In this document: positions 48,977 through 56,612 of the stretch, one piece after another
Position numbering within the stretch: the stretch's first letter is position 1
Layout: the number at the start of each line of letters is the position of its first letter
Assembly: GCF_002192415.1 (NCBI RefSeq)
Contig: NZ_CP021780.1
Location: 2,294,001-2,358,000, forward strand
Reading direction: 5' to 3'
DNA from: Paenibacillus donghaensis
GTDB taxonomy: Bacteria; Bacillota; Bacilli; Paenibacillales; Paenibacillaceae
DNA length: 64,000 bases
The notes under the pieces: model-generated
The model's input: the letters and a program-made list of their open reading frames with translations, nothing else
Databases searched by the model: none
Told to the model about the DNA's origin: nothing
Position numbers and translations under genes: made by a program

Positions 48977-50188
48977 ATGAGTGAACCAAGAGAAGAGAAC
49001 TCTGTCTCCCGTTGGCGGCTGATTCTGGGCCGGGAAGCCGAAGGTCAGCTCTCCGGCTACTGTGAGGACTTCAGCATCGGCCTGACCCAAGATGAAGAGA
49101 TTATGGATGCGGCCCTGGCGGCGATCTATGAAGATCAGAACGGCGCAGCGGGCGCGTCCAGCGGCCCTGGTTCGGCCAGAGGCGCTGGACGCGGACGCGG
49201 CGCAGTGAACCTGTCCAAATGGCTGGGCGATGTGCGGTCGCTGTTCCCGGAGGATGTCGTCTCCATCATCCAGAATGATGCGATGGAGCGTAAAGGCTGG
49301 AAGCAGCTGCTGTTCGAGCCGGAACTGCTCGCTTCGGTGAAGCCGGATATCCAGCTGGTAGGCACGCTGATGTCGCTGAAGGGCAAGATCCCGGAGAAAA
49401 CCAAGGATACTGCGCGCCTCTTGGTGCAGGGCGTGGTGGACGACCTGGTGAAGCTGCTGGAGACGAATATCCGCCGCGCCGTGACCGGTGCGCTTAACAA
49501 GCGGCAGCATTCGCCCTTGCCTTCACTAAGCGGCCTGGACTGGAAGCGGACCATTCAGCGCAACCTGAAGCATTATGACACGGAGCGCCGGCAGATCATC
49601 CCGGAGAAGTTCTATTACTTCGACCGCGCTCAGCGCAGCAAAGAGTGGACAGTAATCATCGACATCGACCAGAGCGGTTCGATGGCCGACTCGATTATCT
49701 GGGCTTCTGTGGTAGGCTCGATCTTCGCCAGCATCCCGGCGTTGAGCAGCAGAGTGGTGGTGTTTGACACGGAGGTGGTCGACCTAACCGAGAAATGCGC
49801 CAATGATCCGGTTGATATGTTGTTCGGCATCCAGCTTGGCGGGGGAACGGATATTCATAAATCGGTCAGATATTGCGAACAGTTTATTGAGGAGCCGAAG
49901 AAAACACTGTTTATTCTGATCTCGGACCTCTACGAGGGCGGCAACCAGTCCGGCCTGGTGCGCCGGATGAAAGAGATGCGTGAATCCGGGGTGCGTACGA
50001 TGTGCCTGCTGGCCCTCTCGGACAGCGGCAAGCCGTTCTATGACCAGCATCTCGCGAATCAACTGTCCCATGTTGGGACCCCCAGCTTCGCCTGTACGCC
50101 TGCGCTGCTGCCACCGCTGGTGGAAGGCGCGTTGAAGGGCCAGGATCTGGCTGAGCTGGCGAAACGGCTGGGCACTATGCCGGGATAA
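48977..50188 (+). CDS. vWA domain protein, MoxR partner
   Basis: The 403-residue protein has a long helical N-terminal part with a Gly/Ala/Arg linker (~57-76), then a vWA domain from ~225: IIDIDQSGSMADS (MIDAS residues Asp231, Ser233, Ser235), GGGTDIHKSVRY (MIDAS Thr) and LFILISDLYEGGN (MIDAS Asp). All metal-binding positions are present, so it should bind Mg2+ and a ligand carboxylate. It resembles the CoxE-like vWA proteins that accompany MoxR ATPases. It starts 3 bases after the preceding stop. It is the last gene of the operon; no clear terminator was found before asd. Confidence 0.88.
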   Translation: MSEPREENSVSRWRLILGREAEGQLSGYCEDFSIGLTQDEEIMDAALAAIYEDQNGAAGASSGPGSARGAGRGRGAVNLSKWLGDVRSLFPEDVVSIIQNDAMERKGWKQLLFEPELLASVKPDIQLVGTLMSLKGKIPEKTKDTARLLVQGVVDDLVKLLETNIRRAVTGALNKRQHSPLPSLSGLDWKRTIQRNLKHYDTERRQIIPEKFYYFDRAQRSKEWTVIIDIDQSGSMADSIIWASVVGSIFASIPALSSRVVVFDTEVVDLTEKCANDPVDMLFGIQLGGGTDIHKSVRYCEQFIEEPKKTLFILISDLYEGGNQSGLVRRMKEMRESGVRTMCLLALSDSGKPFYDQHLANQLSHVGTPSFACTPALLPPLVEGALKGQDLAELAKRLGTMPG

Positions 50189-50341
50189 ATTTCCTGTTTT
50201 GCGATGGAAGGAAGAGGCGGTGGACAATTTGCCGTGTTTATTTTACACTTAAGACTCGCAAATTCTCTACGGGGCGTATATCATTAATTATCGGCCTATT
50301 CTTCGGATAGGACAGTTACTTAAAAGGAAGTGTGGTTTCTC

Positions 50342-51427
50342 ATGTCAAGAAAGCTTAGAGCAGGAATAGTCGGCGGTACGGGAATGGTGGGCCAGCGGTT
50401 TATCGCTTTGCTTGAGAATCATCCCTGGTTTGAGGTAACGGCGATTGCTGCCAGTGCCAAGTCGGCTGGCAGAACGTACGAAGAATCCGTTTCAGGCAGA
50501 TGGAAGCTAGAATCCGCCATGCCAGAGCGCGTCAAGCAGATTATGGTTCAGGATGCTTCCCGTGTGGACGAAGTCGCCGCGGATGTTGATTTGATTTTTT
50601 GTGCCGTAGATATGAAGAAGGATGAGATCAAGGCATTGGAGGAAGCTTACGCCAAGACCGGAACTCCGGTAATTTCCAACAATTCGGCACACCGCTGGAC
50701 ACCTGATGTGCCAATGGTAATTCCTGAGATTAATCCGGGACATCTGAAGGTCATTGAACAGCAAAGAGAACGTCTCGGCACCTCAACCGGCTTCATCGCG
50801 GTTAAGCCTAACTGTTCCATCCAAAGTTTCATGCCAGCGCTGAATGCGCTTAAGGATTATAAGCCGTCCAAGGTAGTGGTTACGACGTATCAAGCGATTT
50901 CGGGAGCAGGCAAGACCTTTACCGACTGGCCGGAAATGCTGGATAATGTTATTCCCTATATCGGCGGAGAAGAAGAGAAAAGCGAGCAGGAGCCGCTGCG
51001 TATCTGGGGCAGCATCGAGAACGGACAGATTGTTCCCGCCCAGCAGCCGGTCATTACTTCGCAATGTATCCGTGTGCCGGTTGCTGACGGGCATATGGCG
51101 GCAGTGTTTGTTTCCTTCGAGCAGAAGCCGTCCAAGGAACAAATTCTCGACCTGTGGAGAAACTTCCAGGGCCGTCCGCAGGAGCTGGAGCTGCCAAGCG
51201 CACCTAAGCAGTTCATCACCTACTTCGAAGAAGAGAACCGCCCTCAGACCCGGCTGGACCGGGATATTGAGAAGGGCATGGGCATCTCCGCAGGCCGACT
51301 GCGTGAAGACAGCCTGTACGACTATAAATTTGTCAGCCTCTCGCACAATACCCTGCGCGGTGCTGCAGGCGGCGCGGTACTGATTGCCGAGCTGCTGAAG
51401 GCTGAAGGTTATATTCAGCCCAAATAA
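50342..51427 (+). CDS. asd: Aspartate-semialdehyde dehydrogenase, archaeal/fungal-type
   Basis: The 361-residue enzyme converts aspartyl phosphate to aspartate semialdehyde with NADPH, a branch point to lysine, methionine and threonine. It has the nucleotide loop GIVGGTGMVGQRFI, SNNSAHRWTPDVPMVIPEIN, the catalytic Cys in VKPNCSIQSF and the active-site His region RVPVADGHMA. Length, SAHR and IPEIN follow the archaeal/eukaryotic branch of the family, not the usual 345-residue Bacillus type. The start is uncertain: GTG 50330 is close to AAAGGA, and ATG 50342 is 13 bases away. A terminator follows. Confidence 0.87.
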   Translation: MSRKLRAGIVGGTGMVGQRFIALLENHPWFEVTAIAASAKSAGRTYEESVSGRWKLESAMPERVKQIMVQDASRVDEVAADVDLIFCAVDMKKDEIKALEEAYAKTGTPVISNNSAHRWTPDVPMVIPEINPGHLKVIEQQRERLGTSTGFIAVKPNCSIQSFMPALNALKDYKPSKVVVTTYQAISGAGKTFTDWPEMLDNVIPYIGGEEEKSEQEPLRIWGSIENGQIVPAQQPVITSQCIRVPVADGHMAAVFVSFEQKPSKEQILDLWRNFQGRPQELELPSAPKQFITYFEEENRPQTRLDRDIEKGMGISAGRLREDSLYDYKFVSLSHNTLRGAAGGAVLIAELLKAEGYIQPK

Positions 51428-51466
51428 CCCGCCAGCCTCATATTACACAAGCTTTGGTTGAAAATG

Positions 51467-51501
51467 AAGACAAAGGACACTCTGTGTCTTTTGTCTTTTT
51501 T
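51467..51501 (+). terminator. Terminator of asd
   Basis: AAGACAAAGGACAC pairs with GTGTCTTTTGTCTT (one bulge), followed by TTTTT, 39 bases after the stop. Confidence 0.8.
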
Positions 51502-51529
51502 AAAATAGTAGTAAGTATAAGTTTCACCT

Positions 51530-51602
51530 GATCCTTTATCCTTTCTATTTCTCGCAGAAACGGTTGCCGTCCCTAAAAGGACGGCGAAGCCGTTTCTACT
51601 TA
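51530..51602. repeat. GAAACGG/CCGTTTC hairpin element, copy 2
   Basis: Reads ATCCTTTATCCTTTCTATTT, CTCGCAGAAACGGTTGCCGT, then CCCTAAAAGGACGGCGAAGC and CGTTTCTACTT. The stem GAAACGG.TGCCGTCC / GGACGGCGAAGCCGTTTC is nearly complete here. It lies 27 bases before the next gene's ATG, so its 3' end is within that gene's leader. Confidence 0.8.
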
Positions 51603-51628
51603 CAAGAATTCTTGGAGGTTAGTTAATA

Positions 51629-52510
51629 ATGAAACTTATAAGTGCAATGATTGCAGTAATGCTTAGTGCGAATGGTGTGTCTGTGCCAGATTCATTCAGC
51701 CGTCCAGAGTACCCTGCTGCCCATGCGGAGACGATTGCAGCCGTGCCGGCGCAACAGCAGGCACAGCTTGAAGCGAAATATCCGAATTTTGTGCATAAAG
51801 AGAAGATTCAGACAGCCAAAGACACCTATGAAATTTATTATTGGAATACAGGCGACTTCGATTATACCCAGTTTCTGATCATGCGAAATCAGGGTGTGAT
51901 CTTTGACAGCAAGAAGACCGGGATCCGAATAGAAGGCGGGTTAAAGGTAAACCCTGTGAAGAATCAATGGGCCGAAACCGTTTCTCTGAGGGGCCAAACC
52001 GCATTCCGGTTTGAGCTGGCAGACAACCGGCCGGAGTCCGCTAACCTGCTTGTTGAAGCTTTGAACGGGCGCATGCAGACTACGGTTCATGATGCGGTTA
52101 ATCTGGAGTTCCGGGATGTTAACAATGATGGACGCAAGGAGCTGCTGAGTGCGCCGTATTTAGGCCAAATGCCGCTGGGACCTGCGCCTGTGTCTGTATA
52201 TGAGTGGAAGAACGGTCACTATGTGCCAAACGTTGCAGAGACCCGTAAATTTTGGGAGAGCGAACTGAAAAGAAGGGAACAAGCCTTTCGGGCCAAACCT
52301 TCTGAAGCTTCTCTTGATGCCGTTGTTTCGGCCTATCTGCTGCTGGACCGCCGGAGTGAAGGGCTGAAGTGTTTTGATCTTTACCGTGAGTGGGCTGGAA
52401 CAACTGCTGGCGGCAAGGCTCTGGTGGACAAATACTACAACTACCTCAACAAGAAGCAATATGAAATTCCTCTAAACTGGATGAAACAGGCGCAGCCGCT
52501 TAGCAAATAG
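51629..52510 (+). CDS. Exported protein of unknown function
   Basis: The 293-residue protein has an N-terminal signal-like segment (KLISAMIAVMLSANG, probable cleavage near HAETIA). The rest is soluble, with YEIYYWNTGDFDYTQFLIM, DVNNDGRKELLSAPYLGQ (an EF-like or FG-GAP-like DxNxDG loop followed by ELL, typical of repeats that couple calcium) and a helical C-terminus. The DVNNDGRKEL phrase suggests a calcium-binding beta-propeller-like unit, present once. GGAGG lies upstream of the ATG. Function unknown. Confidence 0.7.
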   Translation: MKLISAMIAVMLSANGVSVPDSFSRPEYPAAHAETIAAVPAQQQAQLEAKYPNFVHKEKIQTAKDTYEIYYWNTGDFDYTQFLIMRNQGVIFDSKKTGIRIEGGLKVNPVKNQWAETVSLRGQTAFRFELADNRPESANLLVEALNGRMQTTVHDAVNLEFRDVNNDGRKELLSAPYLGQMPLGPAPVSVYEWKNGHYVPNVAETRKFWESELKRREQAFRAKPSEASLDAVVSAYLLLDRRSEGLKCFDLYREWAGTTAGGKALVDKYYNYLNKKQYEIPLNWMKQAQPLSK

Positions 52511-52585
52511 AATTCGTAAAAGTATGGTAAGATAGACTAGGCGTATGCATCTACGACGAATACTGATTATTGACGGAGTGATAAC

Positions 52586-52783
52586 ATGGCAAAAAGCAAA
52601 GGCGGCGGTACAGGCCGGGGAACAGGCAGCAAGGGCTGGACACGCTGGAACAAAACAGCTAAGCCGGTGAAGCCGGCCAAAAGCGTAGGCGGTCCTCCCG
52701 GAGCAGCCGGCAAACCTACCGGGAGCAAGGGAACCAAGACAGCCAAAGGAACCCGCACAGTCAAAGGCGGAAGCAGTAAGTAA
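52586..52783 (+). CDS. Small Lys/Gly-rich basic protein
   Basis: The 65-residue product (MAKSKGGGTGRGTGSKGWTR...) is made mostly of Lys, Gly, Thr, Pro, Ser and Ala, with only two Trp and no acidic residue. It is expected to be disordered and could bind nucleic acid; no domain is recognised. GGAG is 8 bases before the ATG, and the frame ends shortly before a terminator. The composition is low-complexity, so a chance frame is possible, but the placement of signals supports a gene. Confidence 0.65.
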   Translation: MAKSKGGGTGRGTGSKGWTRWNKTAKPVKPAKSVGGPPGAAGKPTGSKGTKTAKGTRTVKGGSSK

Positions 52784-52822
52784 TTGTCCGGAGCGGGCAA
52801 CCTTTCATATTCCCCATCATCA

Positions 52823-52858
52823 ACATCTGATTTTGTTCGCTGAAATCAGATGTTTTTC
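52823..52858 (+). terminator. Terminator of the small basic protein gene
   Basis: ACATCTGATTT pairs with AAATCAGATGT around TGTTCGCTG, followed by TTTTTC. Confidence 0.85.
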
Positions 52859-52894
52859 ATTATGAAATCAAGTCTATCCTGAAGGCAGGTTGTT

Positions 52895-53587
52895 ATGAGA
52901 ATCAACAAATATATGAGTTTAACCGGTGTTTGCTCACGCAGAGAGGCCGACCGCATGATAGCGGCAGGACGGATAACGATTAACGGCAACGTCTGCGCGG
53001 AAGGTGGAGAGGTCATTGAGGGGGATGAAGTCCGGTTTGACGGCAAACTCCTGTCCTTAAGTACCGCCAAGCCGGTCTATCTGATGCTCAACAAACCGCT
53101 TGGCATTACCTGTACCTCGGCCCGGCAGGTGGAAGGCAATATTATCGATTATGTCAATTATCCTTCACGTATTTTTGCGGTGGGCAGATTGGATAAATTC
53201 TCCGAGGGACTGATCCTGCTGACCAATGACGGCGCGATTGTCAACTCGATGATGCGCTCCGAGAACGGGCATGAGAAGGAATACCGGGTAGTAGTGGATC
53301 ATGCGGTGACGGAGGCGTTTCTACAGGAAATGGCAGGCGGAGTGGAGATCCTGGGCGTCACAACCGAACCATGCAGGCTGTATAGAGTGGCTGAGCGTGA
53401 ATTCGGCGTTATCCTGACTCAGGGGCTGAACCTGCAGATTCGCCGAATGTGTAAAGCCTTGGGCTACAGAGTGCTGTCACTGGAGCGGATCCGCATCATG
53501 AACCTTACGCTTGACGGGCTGGAGCGGGGAGAGTGGAGAGAAATGGACGAAGCGGAGCTGCAGCAGCTGTTCTTTTTGCTGAAATAG
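52895..53587 (+). CDS. 23S rRNA pseudouridine synthase, RluF-like
   Basis: The 230-residue enzyme has an S4 RNA-binding domain (MRINKYMSLTGVCSRREADRMI, ITINGNVCAEGGEVI) and a RsuA-type catalytic domain with VYLMLNKPLGITCT, the catalytic Asp in AVGRLDKFSEGLILLTNDG and GLNLQIRRMCKALGY. It converts a uridine of 23S rRNA to pseudouridine; the RluF branch acts near U2604, but RluB-like or RsuA-like specificity is possible. AGGTTG lies before the ATG. Single gene followed by a long repeat-rich spacer. Confidence 0.88.
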   Translation: MRINKYMSLTGVCSRREADRMIAAGRITINGNVCAEGGEVIEGDEVRFDGKLLSLSTAKPVYLMLNKPLGITCTSARQVEGNIIDYVNYPSRIFAVGRLDKFSEGLILLTNDGAIVNSMMRSENGHEKEYRVVVDHAVTEAFLQEMAGGVEILGVTTEPCRLYRVAEREFGVILTQGLNLQIRRMCKALGYRVLSLERIRIMNLTLDGLERGEWREMDEAELQQLFFLLK

Positions 53588-53659
53588 TTGTTATTATTTA
53601 GATCCCAGCGAGTATTAGAGGGTTGCTCTGAAACATTCGGAGTCATAAGATGCGAAATT

Positions 53660-53735
53660 GGTTACTACTTAGAGCCCCCTTGTGTTCCTTGTGTTCCTTG
53701 TGTTACTCGCCCACGCAGGGACCTAGGTAGTAACC
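53660..53735. repeat. 76-bp miniature element with terminal inverted repeats
   Basis: Left end GGTTACTACTTAGAGCCCC (53660-53678), right end GGGACCTAGGTAGTAACC (53718-53735). Inside are three TTGTGTTCC units (the last TTGTGTTAC), versus two in the related element at 23091. No open frame of note. It is preceded by TGCGAAATT and followed by GAAATTGCAACTAATTTCAG, the same flanks as the longer copy. Confidence 0.8.
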
Positions 53736-53790
53736 GAAATTGCAACTAATTTCAGCTGAAACGCCCATTATCAGGATAATAAGTGCAAAT
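53736..53790 (+). repeat. Partial TGCAACTAATTT-type repeat
   Basis: GAAATTGCAACTAATTTCAG, GCTGAAACGC and ATAATAAGTGCAAAT align with the first ~55 bases of the block at 23520 and with the reversed 15324 end. It then runs into another GGTTACTACTTAGGTCC at 53793-53809. Confidence 0.65.
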
Positions 53791-53792
53791 CT

Positions 53793-54092
53793 GGTTACTA
53801 CTTAGGTCCAGTGAGGAATGATAGGGAAATTCTACCGCTAGTTGGACGAAGGTTGGGCGTTCTGGCGAGCTTATAGGGATTTTTACCACTAATGAGGTCC
53901 TAACCGCTCCGAAAAGCCCTCAATGGACGATGTAGTGGTAACTTTTCCCTATAAGCCACGACAATCGAGCATGAGCCAGGTATTAACGGTAGTTTTTCCC
54001 CATAGCCCCCTCAGGCATCTAATTTGGGCTGTTGAGCGTTATAGTCCCGATATACTCGAGATTAGTTGCAGATTTGGTTACTACTTAGGACC
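53793..54092. repeat. Repeat-rich spacer with inverted CTTATAGGGA/TACCACTA units
   Basis: Bounded by two same-oriented GGTTACTACTTAGG(T/A)CC copies at 53793 and 54076. Inside, GCTTATAGGGATTTTTACCA (~53870) is repeated in inverse at TGGTAACTTTTCCCTATAAG (~53937), and a third related unit, ACGGTAGTTTTTCCCCATAG, is at ~53989. No gene is supported from 53588 to 54275: a 75-codon frame at 53923 spans the repeats and lacks a ribosome site. Confidence 0.55.
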
Positions 54093-54205
54093 CCAGCCAT
54101 TCCCAAGTAGGTTTGTGCCTTTGTCAGGGGCGTTCGTAAGGTTGAGGTAATCAAATGCGCATTGTGGTGAGTGGTGAAGGAGTAGACTTGCGTGTCAACC
54201 GACGA

Positions 54206-54254
54206 ATTAAAAAAGAGCAGGGCTTTCCCGTATAACCGTGGAAAGCTCTGCTCT
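54206..54254 (-). terminator. Terminator of the thi operon
   Basis: AGAGCAGGGCTTTCC pairs with GGAAAGCTCTGCTCT (plus strand view). On the minus strand the stem is followed by TTTTTTAATT. It lies 22 bases past the thiE stop. Confidence 0.88.
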
Positions 54255-54275
54255 ATTTATTATGGCTGACCATCA

Positions 54276-54929
54276 TTAGCCGATGGCCTGCACGAACGCT
54301 TCCGCCGCAGCCTGGACGTCGGCCGCCCCGGCAATCGCCGAGATCACGGAGATGCCGTCTGCTCCGGCAGCCATAACCGGTCTGCAGTTAGCGGCAGTAA
54401 TGCCGCCAATGCCGACCAGCGGGATACTCAGGCCGCTGCGGCGGAGCACTGAGATTGTGTTCGTGCCTTGCACCGCGCGGGCGTCGTCCTTCGACGACGT
54501 CGGATAAACCGGGCCAACGCCCAGATAATCCGCTCCGTCGGCAATCGCCTGGCCTGCTTCCTCCAGCGTATGCGCGGAGACGCCGATGATCTTGCGCGGG
54601 CCAAGCTGCTCGCGCAGGGTACGCGCGGGGACATCCTCCTGCCCGACATGGATGCCATCGGCATCCAGCGTTACGGCTAGGCCGATATCGTCGTTGACGA
54701 TGAACGGGATGCCATGGCTCCGGCAGATCTGCTGCAGGCTTCGGGCCAGCTCCATACAGGCGGCACCGGTTAGGGCGGCGGGTCCTTTCTCGCGGAACTG
54801 GAACATCGTAATGCCGCCGGCAATCGCTGCGCGGAGCACCTCGGCCGGGGTTTGGCTGCAGTTGCCGCTGCCCATAATGAAATACAGCTTCAGCTGCTGC
54901 CGGATCACACTGCTGCTAATACGCTCCAT
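54276..54929 (-). CDS. thiE: Thiamine phosphate synthase
   Basis: The 217-residue TIM-barrel enzyme joins HMP-pyrophosphate and thiazole phosphate to thiamine phosphate. Motifs are LYFIMGS, GGITMFQFREKG, ACMELARSLQQICRSHGIPFIVNDDIGLAVTLDADGIHVGQED as separate blocks of the pyrophosphate site, IGVSAHTLEEA, GADYLGVGPVYPTSSK and PLVGIGGIT. ATG 54929 has GGGGTGAG upstream and overlaps the thiD 3' end by 14 bases, indicating translational coupling. Last gene of the operon. Confidence 0.93.
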   Translation of the reverse strand: MERISSSVIRQQLKLYFIMGSGNCSQTPAEVLRAAIAGGITMFQFREKGPAALTGAACMELARSLQQICRSHGIPFIVNDDIGLAVTLDADGIHVGQEDVPARTLREQLGPRKIIGVSAHTLEEAGQAIADGADYLGVGPVYPTSSKDDARAVQGTNTISVLRRSGLSIPLVGIGGITAANCRPVMAAGADGISVISAIAGAADVQAAAEAFVQAIG

Positions 54930-55740
54930 TACGCTCACCCCGCATCCGGTTCTGATAGGCAAAATGATTCGTCGGTCCATGGCCTCCGCCTAGTTCAAGC
55001 CCATCTTCAATCGCGGCCTGGATGAACGCCTTGGCCGTAGCTGCGGCCTCCTGGACTGTACGACCTTTGGACAACTCCGCGGCCAGCGCCGCCGAATAGG
55101 TGCAGCCAGTACCGTGAGTATGCAGCGTATCGATTCGTCTGCTCGTAAGATAGCTGAACTGTTCGCCATCATAGAGCAGGTCCACAGCTTCTGTAGTTCC
55201 GGTATCATGCCCGCCCTTGAGCACCACATAACGCGAACCCATCTGATGAATGACCCGGGCTGCGTTCTCGCGGTCTGACAGACTTACAATCGTAAAGCCG
55301 GTGAGAAGTTCGGCTTCGGGTATATTGGGGGTGGTAACCCAAGCCAGCGGAATCAGCTCGCTGATCAGCGACTCTACAGCTTCGCTCAGCAGCAGTGCGG
55401 CCCCGCCTTTGGCAACCATCACCGGGTCAATCACCAGCTTGCGCCAGCCGTACTGCCGCACCTTCTGTGCGACACAGCGGATAATCTCGGCGCTGAACAG
55501 CATGCCGGTCTTGATGGCATCCGGCTGCAGATCCTCGCCGATGGAATCCAGCTGCTGGGCGATGGCTTCCAGGGACAGCGGATATACCCCCTGTACCCCC
55601 AGCGTATTCTGCGCAGTGATAGCGGTGAGTGCGGACATGCCATAGACGCCGAGCTCCTGAAAGGTCTTCAGATCAGCCTGAATACCGGCTCCGCCGCCGC
55701 TGTCGGAGCCGGCGATGGTTAATACTTTGTTGATGCTCAT
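54916..55740 (-). CDS. thiD: HMP kinase / HMP-phosphate kinase
   Basis: The 274-residue enzyme phosphorylates HMP to HMP-P and HMP-PP. Ribokinase-fold landmarks are VLTIAGSDSGGGAGIQADLKT, YGMSALTAITAQNTLGVQ, WVTTPNIPEAELLTG, VVLKGGHD and the ATP/anion-hole region HTHGTGCTYSAALAAELSKG. AAGGAGG lies upstream of the ATG. It is 33 bases downstream of thiM on the minus strand. Confidence 0.94.
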   Translation of the reverse strand: MSINKVLTIAGSDSGGGAGIQADLKTFQELGVYGMSALTAITAQNTLGVQGVYPLSLEAIAQQLDSIGEDLQPDAIKTGMLFSAEIIRCVAQKVRQYGWRKLVIDPVMVAKGGAALLLSEAVESLISELIPLAWVTTPNIPEAELLTGFTIVSLSDRENAARVIHQMGSRYVVLKGGHDTGTTEAVDLLYDGEQFSYLTSRRIDTLHTHGTGCTYSAALAAELSKGRTVQEAAATAKAFIQAAIEDGLELGGGHGPTNHFAYQNRMRGERNGAY

Positions 55741-55773
55741 CCATGTTGTCCTCCTTGTAACGTCAGGTGTGGA

Positions 55774-56568
55774 TTAATGAAGCTGGCTAACTCTGGATCT
55801 GGCTTGGTATTGTTCTGGAGTGACCAGAGCAAGCTGATTCAGGAATTCGATCTGGAAGCTGCCCGGACCCTGGCCTGCAGTCCGTTCTGCGGCGATCTCG
55901 GCGGCAACGCCATAGAAGGAGAGGGCTTCCGTAGCCGCTTCCAGCCATGCTCCACCGCTGACTGCCAGGAAGGCGCCCAGCACTGCGCTGAGCAGACAGC
56001 CTGTACCGGTCACCTGAGTCAGGATGGAGTGGCCGTTGCCGGCGACATAGGTAGTGCTGCCGTCAGTAATGATGTCTTCCTTGCCGGTGATGATGACGGC
56101 GCAGCCCAGCTTGCGTGCCGCTCTTACGGCAAGTAGAGGGACATCGCCTTCGCCCGCTCCGGCATCTACCCCCTTGATCGACCAGCTCTCGCCAATCACA
56201 TGAGCGACCTCGGCTACATTGCCGCGCAGCGCCGTAATCTTAAGCTCGCTTACCAGCCGGTGCGTGACTTCCGTGCGGAATGCCGTAGCCCCGGCACCGA
56301 CGGGATCGAGCACCAGCGGCACACCATGCTGGTTGGCTGATTGTCCGGCCAGCAGCATGGAACGGATCGCCGCATCATTAAGCGTGCCGATATTCAGTAC
56401 AACTGCCGCTGACATCGCCGCAATATCGGCCACCTCTTCGCTGGCATCGGCCATAAACGGCGAGGCGCCAAGTGCGAGCAGGCCATTCGCGGTGAAGCCG
56501 GCCACTACAATATTGGTAATGTTGTGAATAAGCGGATTGCTCTCACGGACTTTGGACAGATAACTCAT
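55774..56568 (-). CDS. thiM: Hydroxyethylthiazole kinase
   Basis: The 264-residue enzyme phosphorylates salvaged hydroxyethylthiazole for thiamine synthesis. It shows [64 protein letters not shown] and [16 protein letters not shown], the ribokinase-fold sites for substrate and ATP. AGGGGGA precedes the ATG. It lies 44 bases after thiY. Confidence 0.94.
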   Translation of the reverse strand: MSYLSKVRESNPLIHNITNIVVAGFTANGLLALGASPFMADASEEVADIAAMSAAVVLNIGTLNDAAIRSMLLAGQSANQHGVPLVLDPVGAGATAFRTEVTHRLVSELKITALRGNVAEVAHVIGESWSIKGVDAGAGEGDVPLLAVRAARKLGCAVIITGKEDIITDGSTTYVAGNGHSILTQVTGTGCLLSAVLGAFLAVSGGAWLEAATEALSFYGVAAEIAAERTAGQGPGSFQIEFLNQLALVTPEQYQARSRVSQLH

Positions 56569-56612
56569 AACTATTCCCCCTGGACGATTCGGATTCTGAT
56601 ATGAACGGAAAT

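Noticed and set aside
50189..50341. Lysine or other riboswitch before asd
   Set aside because: The leader is too short and shows no lysine-aptamer consensus; nothing recognisable was found.
53923..54150. Plus-strand 75-codon frame after the RluF-like gene
   Set aside because: It crosses inverted repeats and a GGTTACTACTTAGG end, with no ribosome site.
54155..54235. 26-codon frame with GAGG upstream, before the thi terminator
   Set aside because: Its last third is the thiE terminator stem read from the other strand, so it is most likely chance.
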